From the NCBI RefSeq assembly GCF_026626885.1, contig NZ_JAPNOA010000039.1, positions 186,001 through 250,000 on the forward strand: 64,000 nt of DNA, given 5' to 3'. Of the stretch, positions 1 through 8,985 are shown in pieces (position 1 is the stretch's first letter; every line of letters starts with the position of its first letter). The translations under genes and the position numbers were made by a program. A model generated the notes under the pieces. It was not told the DNA's origin and did not search any database. It worked only from the letters and a program-made list of their open reading frames with translations. This DNA is from Parathalassolituus penaei. Lineage in GTDB: Bacteria; Pseudomonadota; Gammaproteobacteria; Pseudomonadales; Oceanobacteraceae.

Positions 1-582
1 TGCACCAAACGCCTTGCCCGCTTCGATCAGCTCTTCCGGAACCTTGCGGATCCCCAGGTAAGTCAGACGAATCGGTGCCGCGATGGCGAAAATAATGGTC
101 GAGATCAGACCTGGAACCACACCCAGACCAAACACCACCAGAGTTGGAATCAGGTATACGAAGGTTGGAACGGTCTGCATCAGGTCGAGCACCGGGCGCA
201 GGAACGAATACACCTTGGGGTTGTGACCGGCATAAATACCCAGAGGTACACCCAACAGGATACAGATACCGGTAGCGGTCACGACCAGCACAAAGGTTTC
301 GATCATCTCGTTCCAGTAACCGAGGTTGATGATCAGCAACATGGATGCCAGCACAAAACCGACCAGCGCCACACTGCGATGCAGGAACCAGGCAAGCGCC
401 ATGGTCGCCACAATCGGCACTGCCGGATTAAACCACTGGAACAGGGCGATCAGACTCATGATTACCCATTCCAGCGACAGCGAAATCAGATCAAAGAAAC
501 CGGAGGCATTGCTGGTAAGCCAATCAACCAGGATTTCCATCCAGTGCCCCAGCGGCAGTTTGTGTTCAGTTAGCCAGTTCAT
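1..582 (-). CDS. choW: Choline ABC transporter permease ChoW (partial)
   Basis: Inner-membrane permease of a ProW/ChoW-type ABC importer, truncated by the window edge after 194 residues. Translation gives an N-terminal extension, several hydrophobic segments (around residues 30-50, 55-80 and 85-105), then the start of the cytoplasmic EAA loop that docks on the ATPase (EELIEAGKAFGA at the very edge). It follows choX on the same strand after 66 bases, so choline specificity is inferred from that neighbour. The ATPase choV would be expected beyond position 1. An in-frame ATG three codons upstream (591) is an alternative start; neither has a strong ribosome-binding site. Confidence 0.88.
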   Translation of the reverse strand, partial: MNWLTEHKLPLGHWMEILVDWLTSNASGFFDLISLSLEWVIMSLIALFQWFNPAVPIVATMALAWFLHRSVALVGFVLASMLLIINLGYWNEMIETFVLVVTATGICILLGVPLGIYAGHNPKVYSFLRPVLDLMQTVPTFVYLIPTLVVFGLGVVPGLISTIIFAIAAPIRLTYLGIRKVPEELIEAGKAFGA

Positions 583-611
583 AGGCGACATCCAGAAAAA
601 CGTTTGGAGAA

Positions 612-632
612 CGGCCCGCAAGAATCGGGCCG
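612..632 (-). terminator. Hairpin between choX and choW (attenuator candidate)
   Basis: CGGCCCG and CGGGCCG form a 7-bp stem with a 7-base loop directly after the choX stop, followed on the minus strand by a short T-rich run. A partial terminator or mRNA stabiliser here would make binding protein in excess of permease, as is common in ABC operons. Confidence 0.5.
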
Positions 633-648
633 ACTTTAATGAAATTAA

Positions 649-1599
649 TCAGAGTTTCAGATAGTTACGTACGGCAGGCAGGGCTGCTTCACCCTTCAGG
701 GTGGTTACGCCACTGAGCCAGCTGTCGAGTACCTGTGGATTGGCTTTTAACCATTCAGCCGCTGCCGCTTCCGGTTGTTTGCCACCATCGAGAATCTTGC
801 CCATCACCTCGTTTTCCATTTGCAGGGAAAAGTCGAGGTTGGTCAGCAGCTTGCCGACGTTGCCGCATTCCGTGGTGTAACCCTTGCGGACGTTGGTATA
901 CACATCAGCACCACCGTAGTTCGGGCCGAAGAAGTCATCACCACCGTCGAGGTAGGCCATTTCGAAGTTGGCGTTCATCGGGTGTGGAGCCCAGCCAAGG
1001 AACACGATCCACTTGTCACGTTTCACCGCGCGCGATACCTGGGAGAGCATGCCGGCCTCACTGGACTCCACCATCTGGAATCCCTTCAGGCCGAAAGCAT
1101 CCTGATCAATCATGCTCTGGATCAGACGGTTACCATCGTTACCCGGCTCAATGCCGTAGATCTTGTTTTCAAACTTGTCGGCGTTTTTGACGATATCCGC
1201 GAACGACTTGACCCCCGCGTCGTACACGTATTTCGGCACCGCCAGGGTGTATTTGGCACCGGTGAGGTTGGCCTTCAGGCTTTCGACGGAGCCATCTTTC
1301 AGGTACGGATCGATGTCAGCCTGCATGGTTGGCATCCAGTTCCCCAGGAACACGTCGATATCCTTGTTGGCCATCGACTTGTAGGTCACTGGCACCGACA
1401 GCATCTGGGTCACCGGGGTGTAGCCCATGCCTTTCAGAACCACGGAAGTAACCGCAGTGGTAGCGGTGATGTCGGTCCAGCCCACATCAGAAAAGCGCAC
1501 AGTATCGCACTGGGCAGCAACAGCTGCACCGGAATGAAGCACAGTGGCCATAACCAGACCGGTGAGCAGCGAAGTGGTTCGTTGGTTAACACGTGTCAT
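649..1599 (-). CDS. choX: Choline-binding periplasmic protein ChoX
   Basis: Solute-binding protein of the choline ABC importer, 316 residues with a Sec signal peptide (cleavage probably near residue 29, AVAAQ). The aromatic cage that binds the quaternary ammonium in Sinorhizobium ChoX (Trp43, Trp90, Tyr119, Trp205) is recognisable with a constant offset of two: Trp41 (GWTD), Trp88 (GNWMP), Tyr117 and Trp203 (GWAPHPMN), with Asp43 beside the first Trp. GAGGA precedes the ATG by six bases. It lies between betA and choW on the same strand, so uptake and oxidation of choline are probably co-expressed under BetI. Confidence 0.93.
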   Translation of the reverse strand: MTRVNQRTTSLLTGLVMATVLHSGAAVAAQCDTVRFSDVGWTDITATTAVTSVVLKGMGYTPVTQMLSVPVTYKSMANKDIDVFLGNWMPTMQADIDPYLKDGSVESLKANLTGAKYTLAVPKYVYDAGVKSFADIVKNADKFENKIYGIEPGNDGNRLIQSMIDQDAFGLKGFQMVESSEAGMLSQVSRAVKRDKWIVFLGWAPHPMNANFEMAYLDGGDDFFGPNYGGADVYTNVRKGYTTECGNVGKLLTNLDFSLQMENEVMGKILDGGKQPEAAAAEWLKANPQVLDSWLSGVTTLKGEAALPAVRNYLKL

Positions 1600-1640
1600 G
1601 CTGAGTCCTCAAATCGGGTTTAAAGGGTTCACACTACAGT

Positions 1641-1688
1641 CACGCTGAACCGACCCGGGCGTCTGACGCCCCTGGACGACTCAGCGTG
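1641..1688. other. Nested stem-loop between betA and choX
   Basis: An outer 8-bp stem (CACGCTGA with TCAGCGTG) encloses an inner hairpin GGGCGT-CTG-ACGCCC at 1657-1671. It fills most of the 96-base gap between betA and choX. It may act as an mRNA processing site or attenuator separating the enzymes from the transporter; no T-run follows on either strand. Confidence 0.45.
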
Positions 1689-1695
1689 GAGGGGG

Positions 1696-3399
1696 TCAGT
1701 TTCGCTTCAGCGGTCGTTTGGCAGTGCCCTGACGCTGACGTTTCTGCCACTGCGGATCAATCCACACCGGCACACCGGCGGCTTCCAGCAGAGGCTTGCC
1801 AAGAATCATGTCGGCTGCCCGTTCTGCCACCATGATGGATGGGGCGTTGAGGTTGCCGTTGGTAATGGTCGGGAAAATCGACGAGTCCACGACCCGCAGG
1901 GCGTTGACGCCGCGCACCCGGCACTGGCTGTCGAGTACGGCCAGCGGGTCGTTGTCAGCGCCCATCTTGCAGGAGCAGGACGGGTGATAGGCGCTTTCAA
2001 CGTTGGCGCGTACCCAGGTATCAATTTCCTCGTCGGACTGGATGTTCATACCCGGCTGGATTTCATCACCGCGGTAGGCATCCATCGCTGGCTGCGCCAG
2101 GATTTCACGGGTCAGGCGGATCACATCACGCCAGTCCTGCTTGTCCTGTTCACTACCGATGTAGTTAAAGAAGATTTCCGGTTTGGTATGCGGATTGGCG
2201 TCCTTGATGCGGATAAAACCACGGCTTTTGGACTTGTTCGGACCCACATGCACCTGGAATCCATGACCAGCAATCGCCTTGCCACCGTCGTAACGCATGG
2301 CTGCCGGCAGGAAGTGGTACTGGATGTTTGGCCACTCGATGCCTTCACGAGAGCGGATAAACGCACAGGATTCAAAGTGGTTGGTGGCACCCAGACCATC
2401 CTTGAACATCACCCAGCGAGTACCAATCAGGCCCTTGCTGATCAGGTCGAGTTTGCCGTTGAGAGTAATCGGCTGTTTGCAGTGGTACTGGAAGTACACT
2501 TCCAGGTGGTCTTGCAGGTTTTCACCGACACCCGGCAGATCGTGTTTGACCTCAACACCAGCGTCTTTCAGAACCTGTTTCGGACCAATACCGGACAGTT
2601 GCAGCAGCATCGGTGAACCGATGGAACCGGCGCTCAGCACCACTTCGCGCTCGGCCGCGGCCTGTACCAGCTTGCCGCCTTTTTCGTATTGAACACCCAC
2701 CGCCCGTTTGCCTTCCAGCAGCACCTTGTGCACCACCACTCCGCTGATCAGGGTCAGATTCGGGCGTTTCAAGGCATCACGCAGATAGGCGTTGGCGGTA
2801 GAAGCCCGCACACCACCATCAACGGTCATGTGCATGGTGCCGAAGCCTTCCTGCTGATAACCGTTGTAGTCTTCGGTGCGTGGATAACCGGCGTCTTCAC
2901 CAGCCTTGATAAAGGCTTCATACAGCGGGTTAAGCGCCATTTCGTTACCGTTGCAGGTCGCCAGTGGGCCTTCACCACCACGGTATTGATCGGCACCCTT
3001 GTACCAGCTTTCGGCACGTTTGAAGTACGGCAGCACATGCTGGTAATCCCAGCCTTCAGCGCCAGACGCCGCCCATTCGTCGAAGTCACGAGCGTGACCA
3101 CGGACGTACACCATACCGTTAATAGAAGAACCGCCACCCAGCACCTTGCCACGCGGGCAATGCATCACCCGGTTGTTGATGCCCGGTTCATTGGTGGTTT
3201 CAAACTGCCAGGCGTACTTGTCGTTGTTCATCGGGTACGACAGCGCGGTTGGCATCTGGATAAAAATGCTGCGATCAGAGCCGCCCGCTTCCAGCAGCAG
3301 CACCGAATATTCACCGCTGGCGGTCAGGCGATTGGCCAGTACACAACCGGCGGAACCGGCGCCAACAATGATGTAGTCAAACGTGGAAACACTGCTCAT
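1696..3399 (-). CDS. betA: Choline dehydrogenase BetA
   Basis: Membrane-associated FAD enzyme of the GMC family that oxidises choline to betaine aldehyde. The 567-residue chain opens with the dinucleotide-binding motif [18 protein letters not shown], followed by the GMC signature [18 protein letters not shown] near residue 85. The C-terminal catalytic segment contains [10 protein letters not shown] and [10 protein letters not shown]. Start: ATG at 3399 has GGAG eight bases upstream; a GTG three codons earlier (3408) overlaps that site and is less likely. It follows betB after about two dozen bases on the same strand. A second, different GMC enzyme is at 31115-32746. Confidence 0.95.
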   Translation of the reverse strand: MSSVSTFDYIIVGAGSAGCVLANRLTASGEYSVLLLEAGGSDRSIFIQMPTALSYPMNNDKYAWQFETTNEPGINNRVMHCPRGKVLGGGSSINGMVYVRGHARDFDEWAASGAEGWDYQHVLPYFKRAESWYKGADQYRGGEGPLATCNGNEMALNPLYEAFIKAGEDAGYPRTEDYNGYQQEGFGTMHMTVDGGVRASTANAYLRDALKRPNLTLISGVVVHKVLLEGKRAVGVQYEKGGKLVQAAAEREVVLSAGSIGSPMLLQLSGIGPKQVLKDAGVEVKHDLPGVGENLQDHLEVYFQYHCKQPITLNGKLDLISKGLIGTRWVMFKDGLGATNHFESCAFIRSREGIEWPNIQYHFLPAAMRYDGGKAIAGHGFQVHVGPNKSKSRGFIRIKDANPHTKPEIFFNYIGSEQDKQDWRDVIRLTREILAQPAMDAYRGDEIQPGMNIQSDEEIDTWVRANVESAYHPSCSCKMGADNDPLAVLDSQCRVRGVNALRVVDSSIFPTITNGNLNAPSIMVAERAADMILGKPLLEAAGVPVWIDPQWQKRQRQGTAKRPLKRN

Positions 3400-3423
3400 G
3401 GCGGTCACTCCAAAAATCCGTTA

Positions 3424-4884
3424 TCAGGCGTATGGGCAGGCCAGGTCGCCCAGCTCTACGTAAACACTCTTGGTCTGGGTGTAGTGATGCAGGGTCTCGA
3501 TACCGTTTTCACGGCCAATGCCCGACAGCTTGTAACCACCCACTGGCATCTCCGCTGGCGACGCACCCCAGCTGTTGATCCAGCAAATACCGGCTTGCAG
3601 GCTGGCAATTACACGGTGAGCACGGGCGAAATCGCGGGTGAACACCCCACCGGCCAGACCGTATTCGGTATCGTTGGCGCGACGGATCACTTCCTCTTCG
3701 GAGCTGAACTTCAGAACCGACATCACCGGCCCGAAGATTTCATCGGTCACGTTTGGCATGTCGTCAGTGCAATCGGCAAACACGGTTGGCTCTACAAAGA
3801 AGCCCTTGTCGAGGCCATCACGGGTTACCCGTTTGCCACCACACAGCAGACGGGCACCGGCTTCGCGGCCAAGCTCGATGTAACTCAGGACTTTCTTCAT
3901 GTGTTCTTCCGATACCAGCGCACCCACCTGGGTATCGAGGTTGGTCGGATCACCAATCACCATCTTTGCGGTGCGTTCCGCCAGACGAGCCAGGAAGGTC
4001 TCGTACAGGCTTTCGTGGACAAACACGCGAGTACCGTTGGTGCAGACTTCGCCCTGGGTATAGAAGTTGGCCATCATGGCGCCGGACACTGCACGTTCGA
4101 GGTCGGCATCTTCAAACACGATCAGAGGAGACTTGCCGCCCAGTTCCATGGTCACAGACTTGAGCGTACTGGCGCTGTCGGCCATCACCTTGCGACCAGT
4201 ACCGGATTCACCGGTGAACGACACCTTGGCAATCCCGGCATGACGGGTCAGGGCCTGACCAACGCGGTAATCACCCTGCACCACGTTAAACACACCGGCT
4301 GGTACACCGGCTTCGCTGTAGATTTCCGCCAGTTTCAGCGCGGTCATCGGCGTCACTTCAGAAGGCTTGAACACCATGGCGTTACCCGCGGCCAGCGCTG
4401 GCGCGGATTTCCACATAGCGATCTGGATCGGGTAGTTCCAGGCACCGATACCGGCCACCACACCCAGCGGTTCACGACGGGTATAAAAGAAGGTGGTCAG
4501 CCCCAGACTCTGTTGTTCACCCTGCAGCGCAGGCACCAGACCGGCGTAGTACTCGATCACGTCAGCACCGGTAACGATGTCGACACAATTGGCTTCCTGC
4601 AGTGGCTTGCCGGTATCCAGCACTTCCAGCAGCGCCAGCTCGTCGTTACGTTCACGCAGAATCTCAACGGCCTTGCGCAGGATGCGGCTGCGTTCCATCG
4701 CCGACATTGCCGACCACACCTTGAAACCTTCCTGAGCCGACGCCACCGCGGCATCCACATCGTCCAGCGACGCTTGCTGAACCATGGCCAGCGTCTCGCC
4801 GGTCGCCGGGTTGATGGTGGCGAATTCCTCGCCGGAAGTGGCGTTGCGGTAACCGCCGTGAATGTACAGAGACAGAGTTTGCAT
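3424..4884 (-). CDS. betB: Betaine aldehyde dehydrogenase BetB
   Basis: NAD(P)-dependent aldehyde dehydrogenase converting betaine aldehyde to glycine betaine, 486 residues, usual length for BetB. Visible motifs are the cofactor segment [12 protein letters not shown], the general-base glutamate in MELGGKSP, the nucleophilic cysteine in [13 protein letters not shown] (near residue 286) and a C-terminal [19 protein letters not shown] segment typical of BetB. The start ATG lies three bases beyond the betI stop; its ribosome-binding site AGGA is inside the end of betI, indicating translational coupling. Confidence 0.95.
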   Translation of the reverse strand: MQTLSLYIHGGYRNATSGEEFATINPATGETLAMVQQASLDDVDAAVASAQEGFKVWSAMSAMERSRILRKAVEILRERNDELALLEVLDTGKPLQEANCVDIVTGADVIEYYAGLVPALQGEQQSLGLTTFFYTRREPLGVVAGIGAWNYPIQIAMWKSAPALAAGNAMVFKPSEVTPMTALKLAEIYSEAGVPAGVFNVVQGDYRVGQALTRHAGIAKVSFTGESGTGRKVMADSASTLKSVTMELGGKSPLIVFEDADLERAVSGAMMANFYTQGEVCTNGTRVFVHESLYETFLARLAERTAKMVIGDPTNLDTQVGALVSEEHMKKVLSYIELGREAGARLLCGGKRVTRDGLDKGFFVEPTVFADCTDDMPNVTDEIFGPVMSVLKFSSEEEVIRRANDTEYGLAGGVFTRDFARAHRVIASLQAGICWINSWGASPAEMPVGGYKLSGIGRENGIETLHHYTQTKSVYVELGDLACPYA

Positions 4885-4887
4885 GGT

Positions 4888-5526
4888 TTATTCCTGTTCG
4901 CGCTCGGCCGCTGCTACACGCTGGTCGTAAATACCAACCAGCTCGGCAGGGAGTTGCTGACGGATGTAATCGTTGATCAATTGCTGGGCCAGACGGACAT
5001 TGATGCCCTCCGGAGTCAGGGCACCGCGCAGCCAGATACCGTCGATCAGAGCCGCCACGGTCTGGGCCACAAAACGAGCACGCTCACGCGGCAGCACCCG
5101 GCAGAGTTCGTAGGTCAGGTACGACAACAGACGCTTTTCGTTGACACGCTGCAGACGGAACAGAGCATCGTTGTGCATGGACTGGGTCCAGAACGCCAAC
5201 CAGGTCTTCACCACCCTGGAATCCACCTGGGTGTCATCAAAGTTGCCACGCACAATGGCGTTCAGGCGTCCCATCACATCCTCACGCGGCACATCGGCCA
5301 GCTGGCGACGGATGCTGTCGGACAGCTGCTTCAGCACACTGCGCATGGTCGCTTCGAGCAGATTGTCCTTACCGCCGAAGTGATGGTTGATGATGGCCGG
5401 TGATACGCCCGCGTAACCGCTGATCATCACCACGTTGGCTTTTTGCAGCCCGACCGCATTGATGGCCTCCATGGTGGCCTCGATCAGCTGCGGTTTGCGT
5501 ATTTCTGCAACCCCGAGTTTTGGCAT
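4888..5526 (-). CDS. betI: TetR-family repressor BetI
   Basis: Choline-responsive repressor of the bet genes, 212 residues. The N-terminal TetR helix-turn-helix is clear (ISGYAGVSPAIINHHFGGKDNLLEATMRS, about residues 34-62), followed by the all-helical ligand domain characteristic of BetI (TWLAFWTQSMHNDALFRLQRVNEKRLLSYLTYEL). First gene of betI-betB-betA-choX-choW. AGGTG precedes the ATG. It probably binds the palindromic sequence directly upstream (5546-5569). Confidence 0.94.
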   Translation of the reverse strand: MPKLGVAEIRKPQLIEATMEAINAVGLQKANVVMISGYAGVSPAIINHHFGGKDNLLEATMRSVLKQLSDSIRRQLADVPREDVMGRLNAIVRGNFDDTQVDSRVVKTWLAFWTQSMHNDALFRLQRVNEKRLLSYLTYELCRVLPRERARFVAQTVAALIDGIWLRGALTPEGINVRLAQQLINDYIRQQLPAELVGIYDQRVAAAEREQE

Positions 5527-5545
5527 CTGTTCACCTGACGTTTTA

Positions 5546-5569
5546 GTTAAATGGCCATTTGGTTAAATG
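5546..5569. promoter_or_regulatory. Candidate BetI operator
   Basis: Twenty bases upstream of betI are a perfect 12-bp palindrome AAATGGCCATTT (5549-5560) and two direct copies of GTTAAATG (5546-5553 and 5562-5569). Position and symmetry suit a TetR dimer; identification as the BetI site is inference. Confidence 0.45.
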
Positions 5570-5928
5570 ACTGTTTGATTAAAATGCAGACGACCAAAAA
5601 CACCGTCAACGCGACGAGTCGGAACTGAACAACTTTGGCGGAAACAGGCATGTCCTTGTCGCCAAATGCGGCTCAAATCTGACAAAGCGGGACAATCTGA
5701 AAACGGCAAAAAAGCCTTATGAATCAAAACGCACGCATATAGGGCGCACGCTCTCAAATGCAGCAAAGCCCCCTTCAAACCCGCCAAAACCACCCCCGGT
5801 TATGACAGATAGATTTGTCTGAAAACGACGTTCAAAACGTCACCAGTCAAATTTTGAACAGGTAAAAACCATTGAAATCAATGAGTTGAATTCATGGCTC
5901 AAAAGGGTGCATGCGGGGACGAAGCGTC

Positions 5929-5961
5929 GGGCATCGGGTGTCGGGTGTCGGGTGTCGGGTG
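5929..5961 (+). repeat. Heptamer array (GGTGTCG)n, about 4 units
   Basis: Short tandem run of GGTGTCG, the first unit degenerate, directly in front of repeat copy A. Confidence 0.85.
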
Positions 5962-6125
5962 CACAGCATCCACTCACATCGATTTCACCCACCGAAGGTG
6001 GCTGCCAAATGCCCATCTGGCCGGGGTCGAACAGCTGTTGTCGGTGAAAACCGGAAAAACGAGCCCAGTCGGGCAAAAGCAGGGGGAACCGGGGGACAAG
6101 GTCCCCCAAGAGGGCAAGCAGCCTT
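5961..6125 (+). repeat. Multi-hairpin repeat, copy A (internally deleted)
   Basis: It contains the ACAGCATCCA leader, first hairpin in the CCACC-GAA-GGTGG form, CCCATCTGG, then jumps straight to GGCCGGGGTCGAAC and the distal half (CGGT-GAAA-ACCG hairpin, GCCC-AGTC-GGGC hairpin, GGGGGAC-AAG-GTCCCCC hairpin). The deletion joint is CCATCTGG, which occurs at both deletion borders in full copies. It is the only copy lying between divergent genes rather than near a stop codon. Confidence 0.85.
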
Positions 6126-6335
6126 GAGCCAAACACCAGACGTCAGGGTCACTCAATAATTGTTGATGCATTAAACACTCCAACCGTTGCCGTTCATCGT
6201 GTTTGGGGCTGCATCAATGCGTTTCGACGTTTTGTTGATGCGGATGTGCGCGAAATGCTGTACTCCGACGCCGCGGCGGCGATAATGTGCGTCTAGCCGT
6301 TTATATAAGCCACTGATTGGGTTTCAAGGTATTCG

Positions 6336-7337
6336 ATGTCGCAATTTGGTTCTGTATTTTTCCCGGAAATGATTCTGGCGCGTTTCGATGGCGAAAGCTG
6401 GAGTGACGCTGAGTTTGTACCTTCTGACAAGCTGACCCTGCACCCAGGCGCGCACGTGCTGCACTACGCCAGCACCTGCTTCGAAGGTCTGAAAGCATTC
6501 CGTCACCCGGATGGTCGAGTCGCCATTTTCCGAATGGATCAGAACATTGCCCGTCTGGCCCAAAGCTCTGCACTGCTGAGCCTGCCAGAATTCGAGCCTG
6601 CCCAACTGGCTGAAATGATCACCACTGCAGTGGCTCGTTACGCCGACAAGATCCCGACTCCTCCAGAGTCCCTGTACATCCGTCCGACTCACATCGGTAC
6701 TGAACCGTGCATCGGCAAGGCAGCAGCTCCATCTCTGGAATCCCTGCTATACGTTCTATTGTCTCCAGTAGGTGACTACTTCGCAGGCGGTCTGAAGCCA
6801 CTGCGTCTGCTGGTTGAACAGGACCAGACCCGCTGCTCCGCGCACATGGGTATGGTTAAGTCTGGTGGTAACTACGCTTCTGCGATGTTCCCGACCATGG
6901 CTGCCAAGAAAAACTACAAGGCTGACCAGGTGCTGTTCGCACCGGGCGGCGACGTACAGGAAACCGGCGCTGCCAACTTCCTGCTGTTCGACGGCAACGA
7001 ACTGATCACCAAGGCGCTGGATTCCAGCTTCCTGCACGGTGTAACCCGCAGCTCCATCCTGACCCTGGCTCGTGACCGCGGCATCAAGGTGACCGAGCGC
7101 AACCTGACCGTTACCGAACTGCTGGAACGTGTACAGGCCAACCCGAACTGTGAAGCTGCCCTGTCAGGTACCGCCGCGGTACTGGCACACGTTGGCACCC
7201 TGATCAGCGACGGCAAGGAATACACCGTAGGCACCGGCGAAGCGGGTCCTCTGGTGAAATCCCTGCGTGAAGAGCTGAACGCCATTCAGTGGGGTCAGGC
7301 AGAAGATCGTCACGGCTGGCTGACGTTCATCAGCTGA
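6336..7337 (+). CDS. ilvE: Branched-chain amino-acid aminotransferase
   Basis: PLP-dependent transaminase that interconverts Leu, Ile or Val and their 2-oxo acids with glutamate. At 333 residues it belongs to the longer, eukaryote-like BCAT II group. The PLP lysine is expected at Lys175 in VKSGGNYASAMFP; the substrate segments HYASTCFEGLKAFR (residues 43-56) and the phosphate-binding SGTAAVLAHVGTL near the C terminus are present. AAGG lies six bases before the ATG. It is a single-gene unit closed by a strong terminator. The codons look highly biased, suggesting good expression. Confidence 0.93.
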   Translation: MSQFGSVFFPEMILARFDGESWSDAEFVPSDKLTLHPGAHVLHYASTCFEGLKAFRHPDGRVAIFRMDQNIARLAQSSALLSLPEFEPAQLAEMITTAVARYADKIPTPPESLYIRPTHIGTEPCIGKAAAPSLESLLYVLLSPVGDYFAGGLKPLRLLVEQDQTRCSAHMGMVKSGGNYASAMFPTMAAKKNYKADQVLFAPGGDVQETGAANFLLFDGNELITKALDSSFLHGVTRSSILTLARDRGIKVTERNLTVTELLERVQANPNCEAALSGTAAVLAHVGTLISDGKEYTVGTGEAGPLVKSLREELNAIQWGQAEDRHGWLTFIS

Positions 7338-7370
7338 TACTCGCCACGGGGGAAACTCCAACGGCAAAAC

Positions 7371-7407
7371 AAAACGGCGGATGGTGGCAACACCTCCGCC
7401 GTTTTTG
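7371..7407 (+). terminator. Rho-independent terminator of ilvE
   Basis: AAAACGGCGGA pairs with TCCGCCGTTTTT around a loop of about a dozen bases, ending in a T-run, about 35 bases after the ilvE stop. The A-run on the 5' side could let it also serve the opposite strand. Confidence 0.85.
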
Positions 7408-7574
7408 TTGGGGGTCTGAAGTCGGCGTCTGAGGCAATCATTGTGGACATCAATACCGACCCTACAATCCAATGCCGATCAGTTTTGGAAAGCCATGAAC
7501 CGATCACGGCCAGGCATGCCCACCAGAAGTCTGGGAACAAGACTGCGCCGGTTTTAACCAGCGCAGCTGACCAC

Positions 7575-8105
7575 TCAGTGCGCCATGCCCAGTGATTTGG
7601 TCACGCCATCCGTCGTACGGGTAAAGTCGAGGTAGGCAACCTTGATGTCGTAGAACTTACCGTCGGCGTTGATCTTGTACATGATCACCCCGTGGTAATC
7701 GAAGTTTTCACCCTGTTTGACTTTGCCAAACGGAGAATCCTCCGCATCTTTCTCAGCCGTAAAATGTGCTTTTAATTCAATCGCCAGGTTATCGCCGTCG
7801 GAAGTGTAGTTCACCACGTTCAGCTCTTCTTTCATCACCGACCAGATCTTGCGGTAATGCTCCTTGACTGCGGGAATCCCATTCAGCACCAGATGACCAT
7901 TTTGCATACGGATGTCATCCGCGTAACAGGCTTCGAATGCTTTGGGGTTTTTGCCATTAAACAGAGCGATGTAATGATCAAACGCGGCGCGGTTGATGAT
8001 CTGGCAATGTGGGGTAGCGGCTTCGTCAGCCATAACGGGTGATACTGGCAGTAAAGGCAGGCAGCCCATGCCCAACAGGCAGAGCGTTTTTGTTATTTTT
8101 TTCAT
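7575..8105 (-). CDS. Exported NTF2/SnoaL-like protein
   Basis: Predicted periplasmic protein of 176 residues. A signal peptide (KKITKTLCLLGMGCLPLLPVSPVMADE) precedes an NTF2-like cone: AFDHYIALFNGKNPKAFEACYADDIRMQNGHLVLNGIPAVKEHYRKIWSVM is the typical SnoaL-like helix-strand pattern, ending in a strand-rich half. Such domains are isomerases, cyclases, dehydratases or simple ligand binders, so no reaction can be named. Start at 8105 is chosen because GGAGA lies five bases upstream; a farther ATG at 8120 lacks a site. It is monocistronic and converges on ilvE. Confidence 0.75.
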   Translation of the reverse strand: MKKITKTLCLLGMGCLPLLPVSPVMADEAATPHCQIINRAAFDHYIALFNGKNPKAFEACYADDIRMQNGHLVLNGIPAVKEHYRKIWSVMKEELNVVNYTSDGDNLAIELKAHFTAEKDAEDSPFGKVKQGENFDYHGVIMYKINADGKFYDIKVAYLDFTRTTDGVTKSLGMAH

Positions 8106-8251
8106 TATTTTCTCCAACATGGATAACGCGGGTCAGGCCCACAGCCGTACCTTACGATGCAGCCTTGTCATGATGGAAACCCATAGTTCTGATCTTATTG
8201 ATTGATATGACCAATAGTTAAAGGGCAGGTCGGGCCGCGATCGGATCGGAC

Positions 8252-8408
8252 GAACAGCATCCACCAGCATACCGATTTCACCCAGCGCAGCTGGCCACCA
8301 TTGATTGCCCATCTGGGCGAGCCGGGATTCACCGCAACGGCCGACCCGGCCGGGGACAAGGCCCCCCAAGAGGGCAAGCAACGTAACAAGTTAACAAGCC
8401 AAGTAGCC
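8252..8408 (+). repeat. Multi-hairpin repeat, copy B (short form)
   Basis: It has the leader GAACAGCATCCACCAGCA, hairpin CCAGC-GCA-GCTGG, the GCCC-ATCT-GGGC hairpin, CGGGATTCACCGCAACGG, then GACCCGGCCGGGG fused directly to the distal GGGGACAAGG hairpin. About 130 bases of the full element are missing between two CCGGCCGGGG direct repeats. Confidence 0.85.
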
Positions 8409-8430
8409 GTCGGGCGTAGAGTCCGATCTT

Positions 8431-8453
8431 GTGGGCATAAATGCCCACCCTAC
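8431..8453 (-). repeat. REP-like palindrome, GTAGGGTGGGC type
   Basis: Read on the minus strand it starts GTAGGGTGGGCATTTATGCCCAC: a GTAG tetranucleotide followed by an 8-bp hairpin. A second copy is at 52163-52185. Confidence 0.7.
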
Positions 8454-8478
8454 AACAGAGCATGCATTTACACTGATT

Positions 8479-8607
8479 TAACCCACCGAAGGTGGCCGCC
8501 TAATGCACATCTGGGCGAGCCGGGATTCACCGCAACGGCCGACCCGGCCGGGGGACAAGGTCCCCCAGGAGGGCAAGCAGCCTGGCCAATTAACAAGCCG
8601 AGTAGCC
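8479..8607 (+). repeat. Multi-hairpin repeat, copy C (short form)
   Basis: It carries the CCACC-GAA-GGTGG variant of the first hairpin and the same internal deletion between CCGGCCGGGG repeats as copy B, but ends with the complete tail GCCAATTAACAAGCCGAG. Two GTCGGAC heptamers (8608-8621) join it to copy D. Confidence 0.85.
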
Positions 8608-8621
8608 GTCGGACGTCGGAC

Positions 8622-8906
8622 GAACAGCATCCACCAGCACACCGCTTTCCCCCAGCGCAGCTGGCTGCTCAATGCCCATCTGGGCGAGCCGGGATTCACC
8701 GCAACGGCCGACCCGGCCGGGGCATGGATGCCCCGCCAGACCCGTTGGCACAGGGATGTGCCATCGGGTCGGGGTCGATCAGCCGTTGTCGGGGAATACC
8801 GGATTCACGAGCCCAGCGGGCAAAAGCAGGGGGAGGCCCGCCCGGCCGGGGGACAAGGTCCCCCAAGAGGGCAATCGGCCAGGCCAATTAACAAGCCGAG
8901 TAGCCG
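8622..8906 (+). repeat. Multi-hairpin repeat, copy D (full length)
   Basis: Full element with all hairpins. The long hairpin at 8739-8770 has outer arms GACCCG / CGGGTC, the A-T variant of the GGCCCG / CGGGCC pair seen in other copies. The GCCC stem has a shortened loop (AGC). Confidence 0.9.
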
Positions 8907-8909
8907 TCA

Positions 8910-8927
8910 GATCCGATCGCGGCCCGG
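8910..8927 (+). repeat. GATCCGATCGCGGCCCGG motif
   Basis: 18-bp motif found also at 12538-12555, 34391-34408, 34419-34436 and 56145-56162, always followed by CCAGAC. Inverted forms occur at 8230-8247 and, with one change, near 15925 and 55448. It links heptamer arrays to repeat copies. Confidence 0.75.
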
Positions 8928-8976
8928 CCAGACGCCAGACGCCAGACGCCAGACGCCAGACGCCAGACGCCAGACG
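8928..8976 (+). repeat. Heptamer array (CCAGACG)7
   Basis: Seven perfect units. The array ends about ten bases from the stop codon of the minus-strand dctP-like gene. Confidence 0.95.
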
Positions 8977-8985
8977 TCGCCAGCC

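Larger units (their letters stand above)
5527..6335. other. betI-ilvE divergent intergenic region
   Basis: This 809-base region separates two divergently transcribed genes. Next to betI lies the candidate operator, then AT-rich sequence to about 5890 that probably holds the bet promoter. A heptamer run and a deleted repeat copy occupy 5929-6125. The 210 bases before ilvE should contain its promoter. No further gene is seen. Confidence 0.5.
8106..8985. other. Repeat-filled intergenic region between dctP and the NTF2-like gene
   Basis: After about 120 bases that must hold the NTF2-like gene promoter, the rest is repeat: copies B, C and D of the multi-hairpin element, a GTGGGCATAAATGCCCAC palindrome, the GATCCGATC motif in both orientations and a seven-unit heptamer array reaching within ten bases of the dctP stop. 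Open frames here are not credible genes. Confidence 0.85.

Noticed and set aside
2689-5403. A 904-codon plus-strand open frame antisense to betA, betB and betI
   Set aside because: It is the mirror of strongly conserved minus-strand genes with clear motifs. No domain or ribosome-binding site is visible on the plus strand; long antisense frames are expected at this GC content.
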